From Leucobacter coleopterorum (GTDB taxonomy: Bacteria; Actinomycetota; Actinomycetes; Actinomycetales; Microbacteriaceae), in assembly GCF_011382985.1 (NCBI RefSeq), contig NZ_CP049933.1:1488001-1552000 (forward strand): a DNA stretch of 64,000 nt, written 5' to 3'. The notes beneath the pieces were generated by a model that was not told where the DNA came from, ran no database searches, and saw only the letters and a program-made list of their open reading frames with translations. This document shows positions 53,307-62,691 of this stretch, in pieces. Every line of letters starts with the position of its first letter. Within the stretch, counting starts at the first letter, position 1. Made by a program: the position numbers and the translations under genes.

Positions 53307-53896
53307 TCAGTTGCGAGGCCCGCGGCGGGCGCCCGACTTTTGTTCCGCTTCGCGCCAGGCGCGCTGCGCGGGGTTTCCGTTCCCGGGGCGGCACCGCGAC
53401 CGAGGCGATCGGCCGATCCCCCTCTTCCCAGGTGCCAGGCATGGGTGATGGCGAGCGCCAGCGCGTCGGCGGCGTCCGCCGGCTTAGGGGGTGCCGCGAG
53501 GCGCAAAAGTCTCGTCACCATCGTGGTGACCTGAGACTTGTCTGCCGCCCCATAGCCCGTGACCTGTGATTTCACCTCGTTGGGTGTGTAGAGCGCGACC
53601 GGAATGCCGCGTTGCTCGGCGAGAAACATGACGACCCCGCTGATCTGCGCGACGCCCATCACACTTGGCAGGTTCTGCTGGGCGAACACGCGCTCAAGAG
53701 CAATGCCGTCGGGTTTTTCGCCGTCGAGCAGGCGCTGGATCGCGGAGCCGAGCAGCAGCAGCCTCTCTGGTGTGCTCGCCGAGGCCGGGCTGTGCAGCAC
53801 CTCGACGTGCTCGAAGGTGACACGCCGCCCGGCTTCAGAGGTGACGATCCCGACCCCAAGTCGTGTAAGGCCGGGATCAATCCCGATGATGCGCAT
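53307..53896 (-). CDS. ruvC: Holliday-junction resolvase RuvC (frameshifted near the end)
   Basis: Endonuclease that cuts Holliday junctions. Starts MRIIGIDPGLTRLGVGIV (first catalytic Asp), GIALERVFAQQN (Glu), and TGYGAADKSQV...ADAADALALAITH (Asp pair). As read, the frame continues 30 bases into recO with a non-family tail. One extra base in the CCC/GGGG tract 53382-53388 gives GNGNPAQRAWREAEQKSGARRGPRN and a stop at 53307-53309, just before recO, for about 196 residues, which is a normal end. ruvA and ruvB, the usual next genes, are absent here. Confidence 0.9.
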
Positions 53897-53905
53897 CGGT
53901 AGCGG

Positions 53906-54670
53906 CTACTCGTCGTTGGCGAGTTCCGCCTGCACTTCGGGGGTCAGGTCGAAGTTCGAGTACACGTTCTGCACATCGTCGCTGTCCTCGAGGGCATCGA
54001 TAATGCCGAAGACCTTGCGGGCGGTCGCGGCGTCGATCTCAACCTTCAGACTCGGCACAAACTCGGCGTCGGCGGAGTCGTAATCGATGCCGGCCTCGAC
54101 GAGTGCGGTACGAGCAGCGACAAGCTCGGAAGATTCAGTAATGACCTCGAACGCCTCGCCATTGGGAGTGAGGTTGACCTCTTCAGCACCGGCATCGAGC
54201 ACCGCGTTCAGCACGTCGTCTTCCGTGGTACCCTCGGCGGGAACTGTGATAACACCCTTACGCGCAAAGTTGTAGGCAACACTTCCGGGATCCGCGAGTG
54301 TGCCGCCGTTGCGGTTGAGCGCAGTGCGCACCTCGGCAGCCGCACGGTTCTTGTTGTCGGTCAGACACTCGACCATGAGAGCGACACCGTTCGGGCCGTA
54401 TGCTTCGTACATGATGTTGAGGTATTCAACAGCGTCGCCGTCGAGGCCCGCACCACGCTTGATCGCGCGATCGATGTTGTCACCCGGAACCGAGTTCTTC
54501 TTTGCCTTGTGCACGGCATCGGCGAGAGTCGGGTTACCCGCGAGGTCGGCACCCCCGATGCGGGCCGCAACCTCGATGTTCTTGATGTACTTGGCGAACG
54601 CCTTGGCACGGCGGCTGTCGATAATCGCCTTCTTGTGCTTGGTCGTTGCCCACTTGGAGTGTCCTGACAC
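53906..54670 (-). CDS. YebC/PmpR family transcriptional or translation-linked regulator
   Basis: 254-residue member of the TACO1/YebC family, beginning [30 protein letters not shown] and containing [15 protein letters not shown] and the conserved [26 protein letters not shown]. YebC proteins bind DNA in some species and are reported to help translation of proline-rich stretches in others; which applies here is unknown. Nine bases before ruvC, the standard yebC-ruvC order. Confidence 0.95.
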   Translation of the reverse strand: MSGHSKWATTKHKKAIIDSRRAKAFAKYIKNIEVAARIGGADLAGNPTLADAVHKAKKNSVPGDNIDRAIKRGAGLDGDAVEYLNIMYEAYGPNGVALMVECLTDNKNRAAAEVRTALNRNGGTLADPGSVAYNFARKGVITVPAEGTTEDDVLNAVLDAGAEEVNLTPNGEAFEVITESSELVAARTALVEAGIDYDSADAEFVPSLKVEIDAATARKVFGIIDALEDSDDVQNVYSNFDLTPEVQAELANDE

Positions 54671-54765
54671 GGGAGCTTCCCCTTTTCTGAAGTGTGTTGT
54701 TCGCTGAATCGAGTCTAGACGCGAGCCGCTCAGAGCTTGCGTTGAATGCCGTGCGGCGAGTTGTG

Positions 54766-55308
54766 CTAGGGATGCGGCCAGGCAGCCGCGAGCGACGCGC
54801 GCACATCTCCAAGCAGCTGAGGCAGGGCCTTTGTCTTCGCGATGATCGGAAAGAAATTGGCGTCTGACGACCAGCGCGGCACGATGTGCTGGTGTAGATG
54901 TGAGGCAACCCCCGCACCCGCAATGGCACCCTGGTTCATTCCAATATTAAAGCCCTGGCAACCCATGACCTCGCGTGCAACCCGCATAGCAGTCTGCGTG
55001 AGAGCCGCAATTTCGGCGACCTCTTCGTCGGTTGCCTCGTCGTACAGCGAGACGTGGCGATACGGGCACACGAGCATGTGGCCGTTGTTGTAGGGGAAAA
55101 GGTTCAGCAGCACGTAAGCGGTTTTGCCGCGAGCAACGATGAGAGCATCCTCGTCACTGCGATGTGATGCCTCGCAGAACGGACAGTCGCTGTGATCGGG
55201 CTGGTGGTGATCCGCGACGTACACCATGCGGTGTGGCACCCACAGCCGCTGCATGTCGTCGGGATCACCGACGGCAGCCGTCGTGCTGAGGTCTTCTACT
55301 CCGTCCAC
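54766..55308 (-). CDS. HIT-family hydrolase (Ap4A phosphorylase-like)
   Basis: 180-residue histidine-triad protein; the triad [10 protein letters not shown] near residue 138 is the catalytic site for hydrolysing nucleotide phosphoramidates or diadenosine polyphosphates, and a CPFC pair suggests a zinc site. Starts at GTG 55308, overlapping the end of thrS by 13 bases, which is where homologues begin (a GTG-initiated MDGVEDL). The thrS-HIT pair is common in actinobacteria. Exact substrate unknown. Confidence 0.9.
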   Translation of the reverse strand: MDGVEDLSTTAAVGDPDDMQRLWVPHRMVYVADHHQPDHSDCPFCEASHRSDEDALIVARGKTAYVLLNLFPYNNGHMLVCPYRHVSLYDEATDEEVAEIAALTQTAMRVAREVMGCQGFNIGMNQGAIAGAGVASHLHQHIVPRWSSDANFFPIIAKTKALPQLLGDVRASLAAAWPHP

Positions 55309-57260
55309 GCCGTCGACACCTGCTCGTGCATTTCGATCGACTTCACGATCCGCTCGACAGCCTCAGCTACCGGCACACCGTTGAGCTGGGTGCCGTCACG
55401 GAAGCGGAAGCTCACGGCACCGGCCTCGCGATCTTCTTCGCCCGCAATCAGCTGGAACGGCACCTTGGCCTTCGTATGATTGCGAATCTTCTTGGGCATG
55501 CGGTCGTCGCTGTGATCAACCTCGGCGCGCACCCCGCGGGCTCGCAACTGGGCGATTACCTCGTCAAGATAGTCACCGTATTGCTCAGCGACCGGGATCC
55601 CGACCACCTGCACGGGTGACAGCCAGACGGGGAATGCGCCCGCGTAGTGCTCAAGCAGAATCGCGAAGAAGCGCTCGACGGAACCGAGCAGCGCGCGGTG
55701 GATCATGATTGGCTGCTTGCGCGTACCGTCAGCAGCGGCATATTCAAGCTCGAACAGCTCCGGCTGGTTGAAGTCGAGCTGCACGGTCGAGAGCTGCCAG
55801 GTGCGTCCAATGGCGTCGCGAGCCTGGACGGAAATCTTGGGGCCGTAGAAGGCAGCACCGCCGGGATCGGCAACGAGTTCGAGACCGGACTCTTCGCCCA
55901 CCTGGCGCAGCGTCTCGGTGGCCGCTTCCCACTGCTCGTCTGAGCCTACAGACTTTTCGGGATCCCGCGTCGAGAGCTCGAGGTAGAAGTCATTGAGTCC
56001 GTAGGCGCGCAGAGTCGCAAACACAAACTCAAGCTGGCGCTTGATCTCGTCTTTGACCTGCTCGTCGGTGACGTAGATGTGGGCGTCGTCTTGGGTAAGG
56101 CCGCGTACGCGGGTGAGACCCGAGAGGGTGCCGCTCTTCTCGTAGCGATACACGGTACCGAACTCGGCGAGGCGGAGTGGAAGCTCGCGGTAGCTGCGGG
56201 CACGCGCGCGGTAGATGAGGTTGTGGAACGGGCAGTTCATGGGCTTCAGGTAGTAGTCCTGGCCCTGCTTGGTCACGTTACCTTCGGCGTCAGCAACCTC
56301 GTCGAGGTGCATCGCCGGGAACATGCCGTCTTTGTACCAGTTTAAGTGCTGGCTGGTCTCGAAGAGCGTGCCCTTGGTGATGTGGGGGCTGTTGACGACC
56401 TCGTAGCCGTTCTTGAGTAGCTCGTCGCGCATGTACGACTCGATCTCGTGGCGGATGATGCCGCCACGAGGGTGGAAGACGGCGAGGCCGGATCCGATCT
56501 CGTCGGGGAAGCTGAAGAGATCCATCTCAACACCGAGCTTGCGGTGGTCGCGCTTCGCGGCCTCCTCAAGACGGGTCTGATAGGCGCGCAGCTCGTCTTT
56601 GGTTGGCCAGGCTGTGCCGTAGATGCGCTGCAGCATGGGGTTCGCTTCGCTGCCTCGCCAGTACGCACCCGCGCTGCGCATGAGCGCCCAGCCATTGCCG
56701 AGCATGCGGGTATTCGGAACGTGTGGGCCACGGCAGAGGTCTTTCCAGCAAACCTCGCCGGTCTTGGGGTCAACGTTGTCGTAGATGGTGAGTTCAGCGC
56801 CGCCAACCTCAACGCTCTCGTTATCGTCGCCGGTGTTGCCACCTTTGAGGCCAATCAGTTCAAGCTTGTAGGGCTCGCTTGCGAGCTCGGCGCGCGCCTC
56901 GTCTTCCGTGACAACACGACGAATGAAGCGCTGACCCTGCTTCACAATCTTCTGCATCTGGGCAGAGATCGCCTTGAGATCCTCGGGCGTGAACGGCTCA
57001 GCCGGATCAAAGTCGTAATAGAAACCATCGGTGATGGGCGGCCCAATGCCGAGCTTTGTGTCTGGGTTGATCTGTTGCACCGCCTGCGCGAGCACGTGGG
57101 CTGCGGAGTGGCGCAGGATGCTGAGACCGTCAGCGGAGTCGACCGTGATCGGCTCAACGGTGTCTGTATCTGTCACCTCTGCGGCGAGATCGCGCAGTTC
57201 ACCGTTGACGCGCATGGCGACAATCGAACGGTCGGTAAACAGGGAGAATCCGTCTGCCAC
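55296..57260 (-). CDS. thrS: Threonyl-tRNA synthetase
   Basis: Class II synthetase, about 654 residues: TGS-like N-terminus, the editing domain ([16 protein letters not shown] with the HxxxH pair and later CRGPHVPNT), the catalytic core (motif 2 [28 protein letters not shown], zinc ligands in MNCPFH and later His, motif 3 [11 protein letters not shown]) and a C-terminal anticodon domain ([14 protein letters not shown]). GTG at 57260 has AAGGAG eight bases before it, and homologues begin there. A leader hairpin (57284-57339) sits just upstream of the ribosome site. Confidence 0.96.
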   Translation of the reverse strand: MADGFSLFTDRSIVAMRVNGELRDLAAEVTDTDTVEPITVDSADGLSILRHSAAHVLAQAVQQINPDTKLGIGPPITDGFYYDFDPAEPFTPEDLKAISAQMQKIVKQGQRFIRRVVTEDEARAELASEPYKLELIGLKGGNTGDDNESVEVGGAELTIYDNVDPKTGEVCWKDLCRGPHVPNTRMLGNGWALMRSAGAYWRGSEANPMLQRIYGTAWPTKDELRAYQTRLEEAAKRDHRKLGVEMDLFSFPDEIGSGLAVFHPRGGIIRHEIESYMRDELLKNGYEVVNSPHITKGTLFETSQHLNWYKDGMFPAMHLDEVADAEGNVTKQGQDYYLKPMNCPFHNLIYRARARSYRELPLRLAEFGTVYRYEKSGTLSGLTRVRGLTQDDAHIYVTDEQVKDEIKRQLEFVFATLRAYGLNDFYLELSTRDPEKSVGSDEQWEAATETLRQVGEESGLELVADPGGAAFYGPKISVQARDAIGRTWQLSTVQLDFNQPELFELEYAAADGTRKQPIMIHRALLGSVERFFAILLEHYAGAFPVWLSPVQVVGIPVAEQYGDYLDEVIAQLRARGVRAEVDHSDDRMPKKIRNHTKAKVPFQLIAGEEDREAGAVSFRFRDGTQLNGVPVAEAVERIVKSIEMHEQVSTAWTE

Positions 57261-57283
57261 GTGGCACACTCCTTCAAAGCGAG

Positions 57284-57339
57284 TGAACACGGCACCTTGG
57301 CACTGCCTTGGGGCGTTGCATCGAATACTGCCGTGTTCA
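57284..57339 (-). promoter_or_regulatory. Inverted repeat in the thrS leader
   Basis: TGCCGTGTTCA (57329-57339) and TGAACACGGCA (57284-57294) are perfect 11-base arms separated by 34 bases, ending ten bases before the thrS ribosome site. On the transcript they would form one long hairpin, possibly with smaller nested pairs (GGCAGTGCC). This is a candidate leader regulator; no T-box core is present. A TAGGAT box at 57356-57361 (minus) may be the -10. Confidence 0.5.
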
Positions 57340-57358
57340 GGGTTACGACGTAACGATC

Positions 57359-57586
57359 CTACTGGGTCGAGGTGGTGGAATCTTCCGCGCGCTCACGCAA
57401 GACGCGGCGTTTGCCGGCCCAGAGCCACAGCACGCTCCCAATGATTGGGAGAAGTACGATCAAGACGATCCAGCGGCCGGCCCTAAGTGCCGTCATCGAG
57501 CTCGCAACCTTACTCATTGAAATGACCGCAATGAGTGCCAGTACCAGATGGCTTACGACGAAGATGCTCCAGATGAAATCAGTCAT
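57359..57586 (-). CDS. PLDc_N-domain small membrane protein
   Basis: 75-residue membrane protein: two hydrophobic helices ([20 protein letters not shown] and [20 protein letters not shown]) with the PLDc_N pattern ([17 protein letters not shown]) and a charged C-terminus. Function unknown. The ATG at 57586 is separated by a single base from the encoded CCA end of tRNA-Val (57588-57590), so it has no room for a ribosome site; after tRNA processing its message would be leaderless. A longer upstream reading frame is only the antisense/tRNA sequence. Confidence 0.75.
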   Translation of the reverse strand: MTDFIWSIFVVSHLVLALIAVISMSKVASSMTALRAGRWIVLIVLLPIIGSVLWLWAGKRRVLRERAEDSTTSTQ

Positions 57587-57590
57587 GTGG

Positions 57591-57663
57591 TGGGCGATAC
57601 CGGACTCGAACCGATGACCTCTTCCGTGTGAAGGAAGCGCGCTACCAACTGCGCCAATCGCCC
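57591..57663 (-). tRNA. tRNA-Val (CAC)
   Basis: Acceptor GGGCGAT / ATCGCCC, anticodon stem CTTCC / GGAAG around TTCACAC (anticodon CAC), T-arm GGTTCGAGTCC, CCA encoded at 57588-57590. Confidence 0.95.
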
Positions 57664-57745
57664 GTACGCGCTGGCTCGGGATCTTTCGATTCGCCACCTG
57701 CGCTGACCGGAACGATCCTACACGGATTCAGCGCGCACGAAAAAT

Positions 57746-58765
57746 CTACTCTTCGGGGCGAGTCGTTACGGGGGCGAGATCACTGTTGAGTTTGCCTGCA
57801 AGCTCGGAGCTGACCTGTCCCAGCTCCTGAAGTTGTTTACGCAGGTCGTTGTAGTGATCGATGTCCGCTTGCAGGTCGGTGAGGGCTGCTTGCAGCGCGG
57901 ATCGTCGCTCAGACAGCTCTGCGCGGATACGATCGAACTCGTCAGGGGTTTCCGAGAATTCGAACCGCTCGTTGCGTGCCCGAAACTCCGCCGCATCGAG
58001 GTTGAACTGCTTGACAGCAGCGTCGTAGCTGAGATTTCGCTGCTCGACATCTGCACGCAGGGACGACATTTCACTCTGCAAATCTTCGGCGCGATCCTGA
58101 AGTCCGATGAACACCGAGTGGTACGAGTCGAAAACGTCGACGAGTGCGCCGCGATCCTTAAACCAGGTGGCGTAATGCGTGTTGAGCCAGGTGGGTAAGT
58201 CTCGTACTTCGGTGCCCAGAACTGAGTTCAACTCATTCGCAAATGCGGAGTCTGAGAGGTGCGAGTAAACGCTCATGCGGTCAACAAGTTCAGGATTGTT
58301 GGTGCTCATCACGTCGTACTCGTTGAGTAGCTTCTCTGAGTACGCGGTGCGGTCGCCGTCGCTGAGGCGCGAAAAAGCCGCGTGGAGCAGTTCGTGCGCG
58401 GCAGTAACCTCGACAATTCCGCGCACTCGCTTGTCGGTCACGTCAAACAGATGGATACGATCCCCCGTGAAACATCCAAGAACGTGCCCCTCTTCCGAGT
58501 GATCAACGTTGGCGCACTGCTCATTGAACTTCTGGCTGCCATCAACCGTGGGATGCGATGCCAGAAAGACACGCTTACCCGTCGGGGTGAGTTGAAGTGC
58601 CTTCATGACCTCGACAGTGCGAGTCGACGGGTCAAAGCTTGAGGCGCTGAAATGATCTTGGATGTCTTGCCTGTGAGCAAACGCGACTATGAGCGCAATA
58701 ACAACCATGACAAAGGCAGATATGCGCAGTGCCCGCTTGGCACCCCTGCGCGACTCCGTCCCCAT
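57746..58765 (-). CDS. Membrane-anchored HExxH protein with C-terminal coiled coil
   Basis: About 339 residues. One N-terminal membrane helix (ALRISAFVMVVIALIVAFA), then an outer or extracellular domain with the zinc-peptidase-like motif HELLHA in VEVTAAHELLHAAFSRL, two cysteines (C-x10-C in NEQCANVDHSEEGHVLGC) that could form a disulphide, and a long heptad-patterned coiled coil from about residue 225 to 325. No named family recognised. ATG 58765 with GGAG close upstream; the preceding frame lacks support. Catalytic activity is unproven. Confidence 0.75.
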   Translation of the reverse strand: MGTESRRGAKRALRISAFVMVVIALIVAFAHRQDIQDHFSASSFDPSTRTVEVMKALQLTPTGKRVFLASHPTVDGSQKFNEQCANVDHSEEGHVLGCFTGDRIHLFDVTDKRVRGIVEVTAAHELLHAAFSRLSDGDRTAYSEKLLNEYDVMSTNNPELVDRMSVYSHLSDSAFANELNSVLGTEVRDLPTWLNTHYATWFKDRGALVDVFDSYHSVFIGLQDRAEDLQSEMSSLRADVEQRNLSYDAAVKQFNLDAAEFRARNERFEFSETPDEFDRIRAELSERRSALQAALTDLQADIDHYNDLRKQLQELGQVSSELAGKLNSDLAPVTTRPEE

Positions 58766-58934
58766 CACTCCACAGTATCCGTCAAGCTCATTCAATGTTG
58801 GCAAAATAATCGCCTGGTTCAAATTGTTACAGCAATTTGAGGCAGACAGGGCGGCACGCCCGAACACTCACGCCGAATTTGCGAGGTCCAGGCAAGTCCC
58901 CTATAGTCATTTGGGTACACGGAAACGTGCACAA

Positions 58935-59007
58935 GCGGATGTAGCGCAGTTGGTAGCGCATAACCTTGCCAAGGTTAGGGTCGCGAGTTCGAGTCTCGTC
59001 ATCCGCT
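58935..59007 (+). tRNA. tRNA-Gly (GCC)
   Basis: Acceptor GCGGATG / CATCCGC, anticodon loop TTGCCAA (anticodon GCC), T-arm AGTTCGAGTCT. No encoded CCA. First of a Gly-Cys-Val cluster common in actinobacteria. Confidence 0.95.
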
Positions 59008-59052
59008 CGAATGGATCGGTTCGCCGAGCCATGATGTGGTGTAAATCACTGC

Positions 59053-59123
59053 GGTGGCGTGGCCGAGAGGCGAGGCAGCGGCCTGCAAAGCCGTATACAC
59101 GGGTTCGAATCCCGTCGCCACCT
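59053..59123 (+). tRNA. tRNA-Cys (GCA)
   Basis: Acceptor GGTGGCG / CGCCACC, anticodon loop CTGCAAA (anticodon GCA), T-arm GGTTCGAATCC. No encoded CCA. Confidence 0.95.
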
Positions 59124-59149
59124 CTCTATAACTAAATAAGCCTTAACTG

Positions 59150-59221
59150 GCGCGATTGGCGCAGCGGTAGCGCGCTTCCCTGACACGGAAGAGGTCACTG
59201 GTTCGATCCCAGTATCGCGCA
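59150..59221 (+). tRNA. tRNA-Val (GAC)
   Basis: Acceptor GCGCGAT / ATCGCGC, anticodon stem CTTCC / GGAAG around CTGACAC (anticodon GAC), T-arm GGTTCGATCCC. Last of the cluster, followed by a terminator. Confidence 0.95.
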
Positions 59222-59226
59222 CGAAC

Positions 59227-59253
59227 AAGACCCGGCTAGCGCCGGGTCTTTTT
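59227..59253 (+). terminator. Terminator of the tRNA Gly-Cys-Val cluster
   Basis: AAGACCCGGC and GCCGGGTCTT form a 10-bp stem (59227-59250) with loop TAGC, followed by TTT. Confidence 0.9.
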
Positions 59254-59381
59254 GTTGTGCACAGCTTCGGCCGGGCTCTTTGTGTGTGCAAGATACTAGT
59301 CACTGGTATGCGCGAACGACCTTCCTGCCGAGTCACCCGGGTCGTCGCTCAGGCGTGCAGCACTCGCAGAGCTCGAAGGCA

Positions 59382-59445
59382 CCCGATACCGACGAGAGCC
59401 CCCGATAATCACACGTCGGTATCCAGGGACCTCGTCGGTATCGGG
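59382..59445. repeat. 15-bp inverted repeat with internal partial copies
   Basis: CCCGATACCGACGAG (59382-59396) and its exact reverse complement CTCGTCGGTATCGGG (59431-59445) enclose 34 bases. The spacer holds further partial copies: CCCGATA at 59401-59407 and CGTCGGTATC at 59414-59423. Repeated half-sites suggest a protein-binding array or a mobile-element end rather than a plain hairpin. Confidence 0.75.
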
Positions 59446-59721
59446 CGCACTCGCCAATCTCACGAAGAATGCGGACCCCAGATCACGCAAACGCTGGCGC
59501 GTTTGCTCTGAAGAATCTGCGCCGTGGCAGGATTTGAGTTTGTGGCAGAAGCAGGCGACAAACGTGCAATGAAACGATGTGGATCTGCCCACCGAATTTG
59601 CTCGTGTCGCCGTTTCATCAAGCGGAAATGCTGCAGAGGACGCCACCCCCAGAGGGAAGAATGGCGCTAAGTAAAGTACCGCAACGATAATCGTGCCACC
59701 ACTTCAGAACTAACAAACACA

Positions 59722-59767
59722 GAAATGGCTCTGTCTCTCTTGTTGGAGCGACAGGGCCATTTCTTTT
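59722..59767 (+). terminator. Terminator-like hairpin before the DUF1203 gene
   Basis: A 14-bp stem (GAAATGGCTCTGTC at 59722-59735 with GACAGGGCCATTTC at 59750-59763, one G-T pair), 14-base loop and a TTTT tail. Confidence 0.65.
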
Positions 59768-59845
59768 GTGGTGAGAGTGTGTATGCCCACAACAAAGTCC
59801 GAATCTCGCGAGTGTATCGACCCGCATACATCTAGCGTTGTTGAC

Positions 59846-60310
59846 ATGATTGTTACCGGACTTGATTCCCAACAGCTGGCCGAGATGCGTACTTCGGGGC
59901 TTGACCATGGCCAGAACGCCGTGGAGCCGTTCACCGATCTCGAAGGCGGTTGGCCGCTGCGCTGCTGCCTAAGTGACTCAGTGGTGGGAGATAAACTCGC
60001 GATTGTCGCTTGGAACCCCTTCCCCTGGCGAGGACCTTTCGCTGAGACCGGGCCCATAGTGGTCCATGTCGAACTTTGCGACTCGCGCGAGCACACCAGA
60101 GTGCCTTCTCAGTTCGAACACCGTCGACAGCTTGTGCGTCCCTACACCTTGGATCATCGCATTGCGTACGACCTGGTGACTATCGTTGAACCCACTGAAT
60201 CGCTCGGAGACGCGCTCAAACATCTCGTTCGCCGAGACGATGTCGAGCGTGTCATCGTACGCAACGTACTTGCCGGTTGCTACAGCTTCACAGCTGTGCA
60301 TCATTCCTGA
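59846..60310 (+). CDS. DUF1203 domain protein
   Basis: About 154 residues of the DUF1203 family: GLDSQQLAEM near the start, the CCLSDSVVGDKLAIVAWNPFPWRGPFAETGPIVVHVELC core, and YDLVTIVEPTESLGDALKHLVRRDDVERVIVRNVLAGCYSF at the end. Function of the family unknown. I place the start at ATG 59846 (MIVTGLDSQQ), where homologues begin; an ATG at 59783 is in frame. Neither has a clear ribosome site, so a leaderless message is possible. Confidence 0.75.
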   Translation: MIVTGLDSQQLAEMRTSGLDHGQNAVEPFTDLEGGWPLRCCLSDSVVGDKLAIVAWNPFPWRGPFAETGPIVVHVELCDSREHTRVPSQFEHRRQLVRPYTLDHRIAYDLVTIVEPTESLGDALKHLVRRDDVERVIVRNVLAGCYSFTAVHHS

Positions 60311-60413
60311 CGGTCGGCGGCGACTGGTCGGCCCAAACATCCACTATGTTGGTGTGATGCGCCCGCTTGCGGGCAACGACAGGCACAGAAAACGGGCCAC
60401 AAAGGAGTAGCCA

Positions 60414-61759
60414 ATGACCGCTCAGCCCAAAAGATACGCACTGATCGGTGCTGGACCCACGGGCCTCGCCGCGGCCCAGAAGATGCTCGCGAAGGGCGTT
60501 ATATTTGTTGGGTTCGAATCGTCGGACGGCGTGGGTGGACTCTGGGACATCAGCAACTCCCGCAGCACGGTCTACGAGTCGGCGCACCTCATCTCTTCCC
60601 GCACAACAACTGAGTTCGCAAATTTCCCGATGAGTAAGGTGCGTGCCGACTACCCCAGTCACCGCGAGCTCAAGCAATACTTCGACGACTTCGCTGATGC
60701 ATTCGATTTGCGCGAGCACTTTCGCTTCAACACCACGGTCAACGCCGTCACTCCCGAAGGCAACCGCTGGCAGGTCAAGTATCAAGACGAACATGGCGAG
60801 CACACAGACACATTCGACGGTGTGATCCTCGCCTCCGGAACCCTTGCGCACCCAAACAGGCCGAAGCTCAAGGGCACCTTCGACGGCGAGTTGCTGCACA
60901 CCGCCGACTACAAACATCCGCGTGTGTTCGACGGCAAGCGTGTTCTGCTCATTGGTGCGGGTAACAGCGGCTGCGATATCGCGGTCGACGCGGTGCACTA
61001 CGCCAAATCGGTCGACATGAGTGTGCGCCGTGGTTACTATTTCGTGCCCAAATATATGTTCGGTAAGCCGACCGACACACTCACTCAGGGCAAGCCACTC
61101 CCCGTCCCATCAAGCAGGCCGTAGACTCGCGCTTGCTCAAAGCCTTCACTGGCAAACCCGAGCGCTTCGGCTTCCCGAAGCCCAAGTACCGCATCTACGA
61201 GTCTCACCCGGTGGTCAACACCCTCATCTTGCACCATGCGGGTCAGGGCGACGTGAAGATCCGGCCCGACATCACTCGCGTCGAAGGACACACGGCTCAC
61301 TTCGCAGACGGATCCCGAGCGGACTACGACCTCGTGATGCTCGCGACCGGTTATGTGCTCGACTACCCCTACATTGACAAGACTCATCTCAACTGGATCG
61401 GCGCTTCTCCCAAGCTCTACCTCAACATGTTCAACCCGAGTTTCAACGGCATCTACGTGCTCGGCATGATCGAGGCGTCAGGCATCGGGTGGGAAGGTCG
61501 TGCCGAGCAGGCCGAGTTGCTCGCAAGCTATTTGGCGGGGATTGACGCGCAAGACGGCACAGCCGAGCTGATTCGGGATCGCGCCGCCGCTCCCTGGCCC
61601 GATCTCACCGGCGGATACCGCTATCTCGGACTCGACCGCATGTCGTACTACGTCGATAAACACACCTACCGCACCACCGTGAAGACGCTGACCGCCGAGC
61701 TCACGAAGAAACGCGCAGAAGCATCGGCTCCGGGGCGCACCCTGGTGGAGCAGTCATGA
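60414..61759 (+). CDS. Flavin-containing monooxygenase (one frameshift)
   Basis: NADPH/FAD-dependent monooxygenase of about 448 residues, FMO/Baeyer-Villiger-like: FAD-binding GAGPTGLAAA near residue 12, the NADPH-binding GAGNSGCDIA near 191, and ILASGTLAHPNRPKLKG between them. The frame breaks in the CCCC run 61100-61103; one added C gives KPLPRPIKQAVDSRLLKAFTGKPERF. ATG 60414 follows AAGGAG. First of three overlapping genes with a BASS transporter and an SDR epimerase (ATGA overlaps). It may oxygenate a compound imported by the transporter, but the substrate is unknown. Confidence 0.85.
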
Positions 61760-62691
61760 ACATCGACGAGGCTGCGGTTAACTTCACACCGGGCTCGCTG
61801 ATCGCGCTCGGTGCGGTACTCGCGTTCGTGATGTTCGGGATCGCGCTCGACACCAAGGTGAGCGACTTTCGACGCGCGCTTCAGAACCCCAAGGCGATTA
61901 TCGTTGCGATTGCAGCCCAGTTTTTGCTGCTGCCGGCGATCACGTTTGGACTCACCATCTTGCTGGGGCTATCAGCCTCGGTTTCGCTGGGCCTGATCCT
62001 CGTTGCCTGTTGCCCGCCCGGCAACGTCTCTCAGGTGCTCACCTATCGCGCTAAGGGCGATGTGGCGCTCTCTGTGTCGATGACCGCAGTCTCAAACGTG
62101 ATCGCCATCTTCGTCATGCCAGCGAACCTTGCTTTTTGGGGTGGGCTGCATCCAACCGCGCACGAAATTCTCAAGACGGTGCGCCTCGAACCCCTGCAGA
62201 TGCTGATCGAGATAGCCCTCATTATCGGTGCACCATTTGTGCTCGGCCTCTTGATCGCTCACCGCTGGCCGCGCTTTGCCGCGAAGGTGCAGCCCTGGGC
62301 AAAACGGCTCAGCCTGCTGGCGCTGCTCGGATTTGTGCTGGCGGCCCTGCTGGGAAATCTGCAGCTCTTTATAACCTATATCGGGCTGGTGCTGGTCGCG
62401 GTGTTTCTGCATGAAGCGATTTCGTTGGCGCTTGGCTGGGGTATTGCCCGCGGGTTCGGGCTACCGCCCAAAGCAAGGCGAGCGATGGCCTTTGAGTTGG
62501 GCATCCGCAACGCCGGACTGGGCCTCGGCCTTGTGTTTACCTTCTTTGGAGGGCTCGGTGGCATGGCCGTTGTGGCGGGCTGGTGGGGCATCTGGGATAT
62601 TATCGCGGGCCTGATCCTCGCGACGTTTTGGGCGCGTTACAGCACACGATCTGAGGCGCGCAGAGTTGCGCAGTCGGAGGTGCCAGCGTGA
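61756..62691 (+). CDS. Bile acid:sodium symporter (BASS) family transporter
   Basis: Integral-membrane transporter of 311 residues with about nine hydrophobic segments and the SBF/BASS pattern (ACCPPGNVSQVLTYRAKGDVALSVSMTAVSN, and the C-terminal FELGIRNAGLGLGLVFTFFGGLGG). Members move organic anions such as steroid conjugates, pantoate or 2-oxoacids with sodium. Overlaps both neighbours by four bases (ATGA). The substrate is inferred to be whatever the FMO and epimerase act on. Confidence 0.87.
   Translation: MNIDEAAVNFTPGSLIALGAVLAFVMFGIALDTKVSDFRRALQNPKAIIVAIAAQFLLLPAITFGLTILLGLSASVSLGLILVACCPPGNVSQVLTYRAKGDVALSVSMTAVSNVIAIFVMPANLAFWGGLHPTAHEILKTVRLEPLQMLIEIALIIGAPFVLGLLIAHRWPRFAAKVQPWAKRLSLLALLGFVLAALLGNLQLFITYIGLVLVAVFLHEAISLALGWGIARGFGLPPKARRAMAFELGIRNAGLGLGLVFTFFGGLGGMAVVAGWWGIWDIIAGLILATFWARYSTRSEARRVAQSEVPA

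Larger units (their letters stand above)
59254..59845. other. Gene-poor stretch
   Basis: No convincing gene on either strand: minus-strand open frames of 116 and 96 codons (59296-59646 and 59618-59908) lack ribosome sites and recognisable sequence. The stretch holds a 15-bp inverted repeat (59382-59445) and a terminator-like hairpin (59722-59767). I see no integrase or transposase remnant. Confidence 0.6.

Noticed and set aside
58935..59253. tRNA Gly-Cys-Val cluster as an integration site
   Set aside because: No integrase gene and no duplicated tRNA 3' end found in the flank up to 64000.
59296..59908. Two overlapping minus-strand frames of 116 and 96 codons
   Set aside because: No ribosome sites, biased composition and they cross the inverted repeat and the terminator hairpin.
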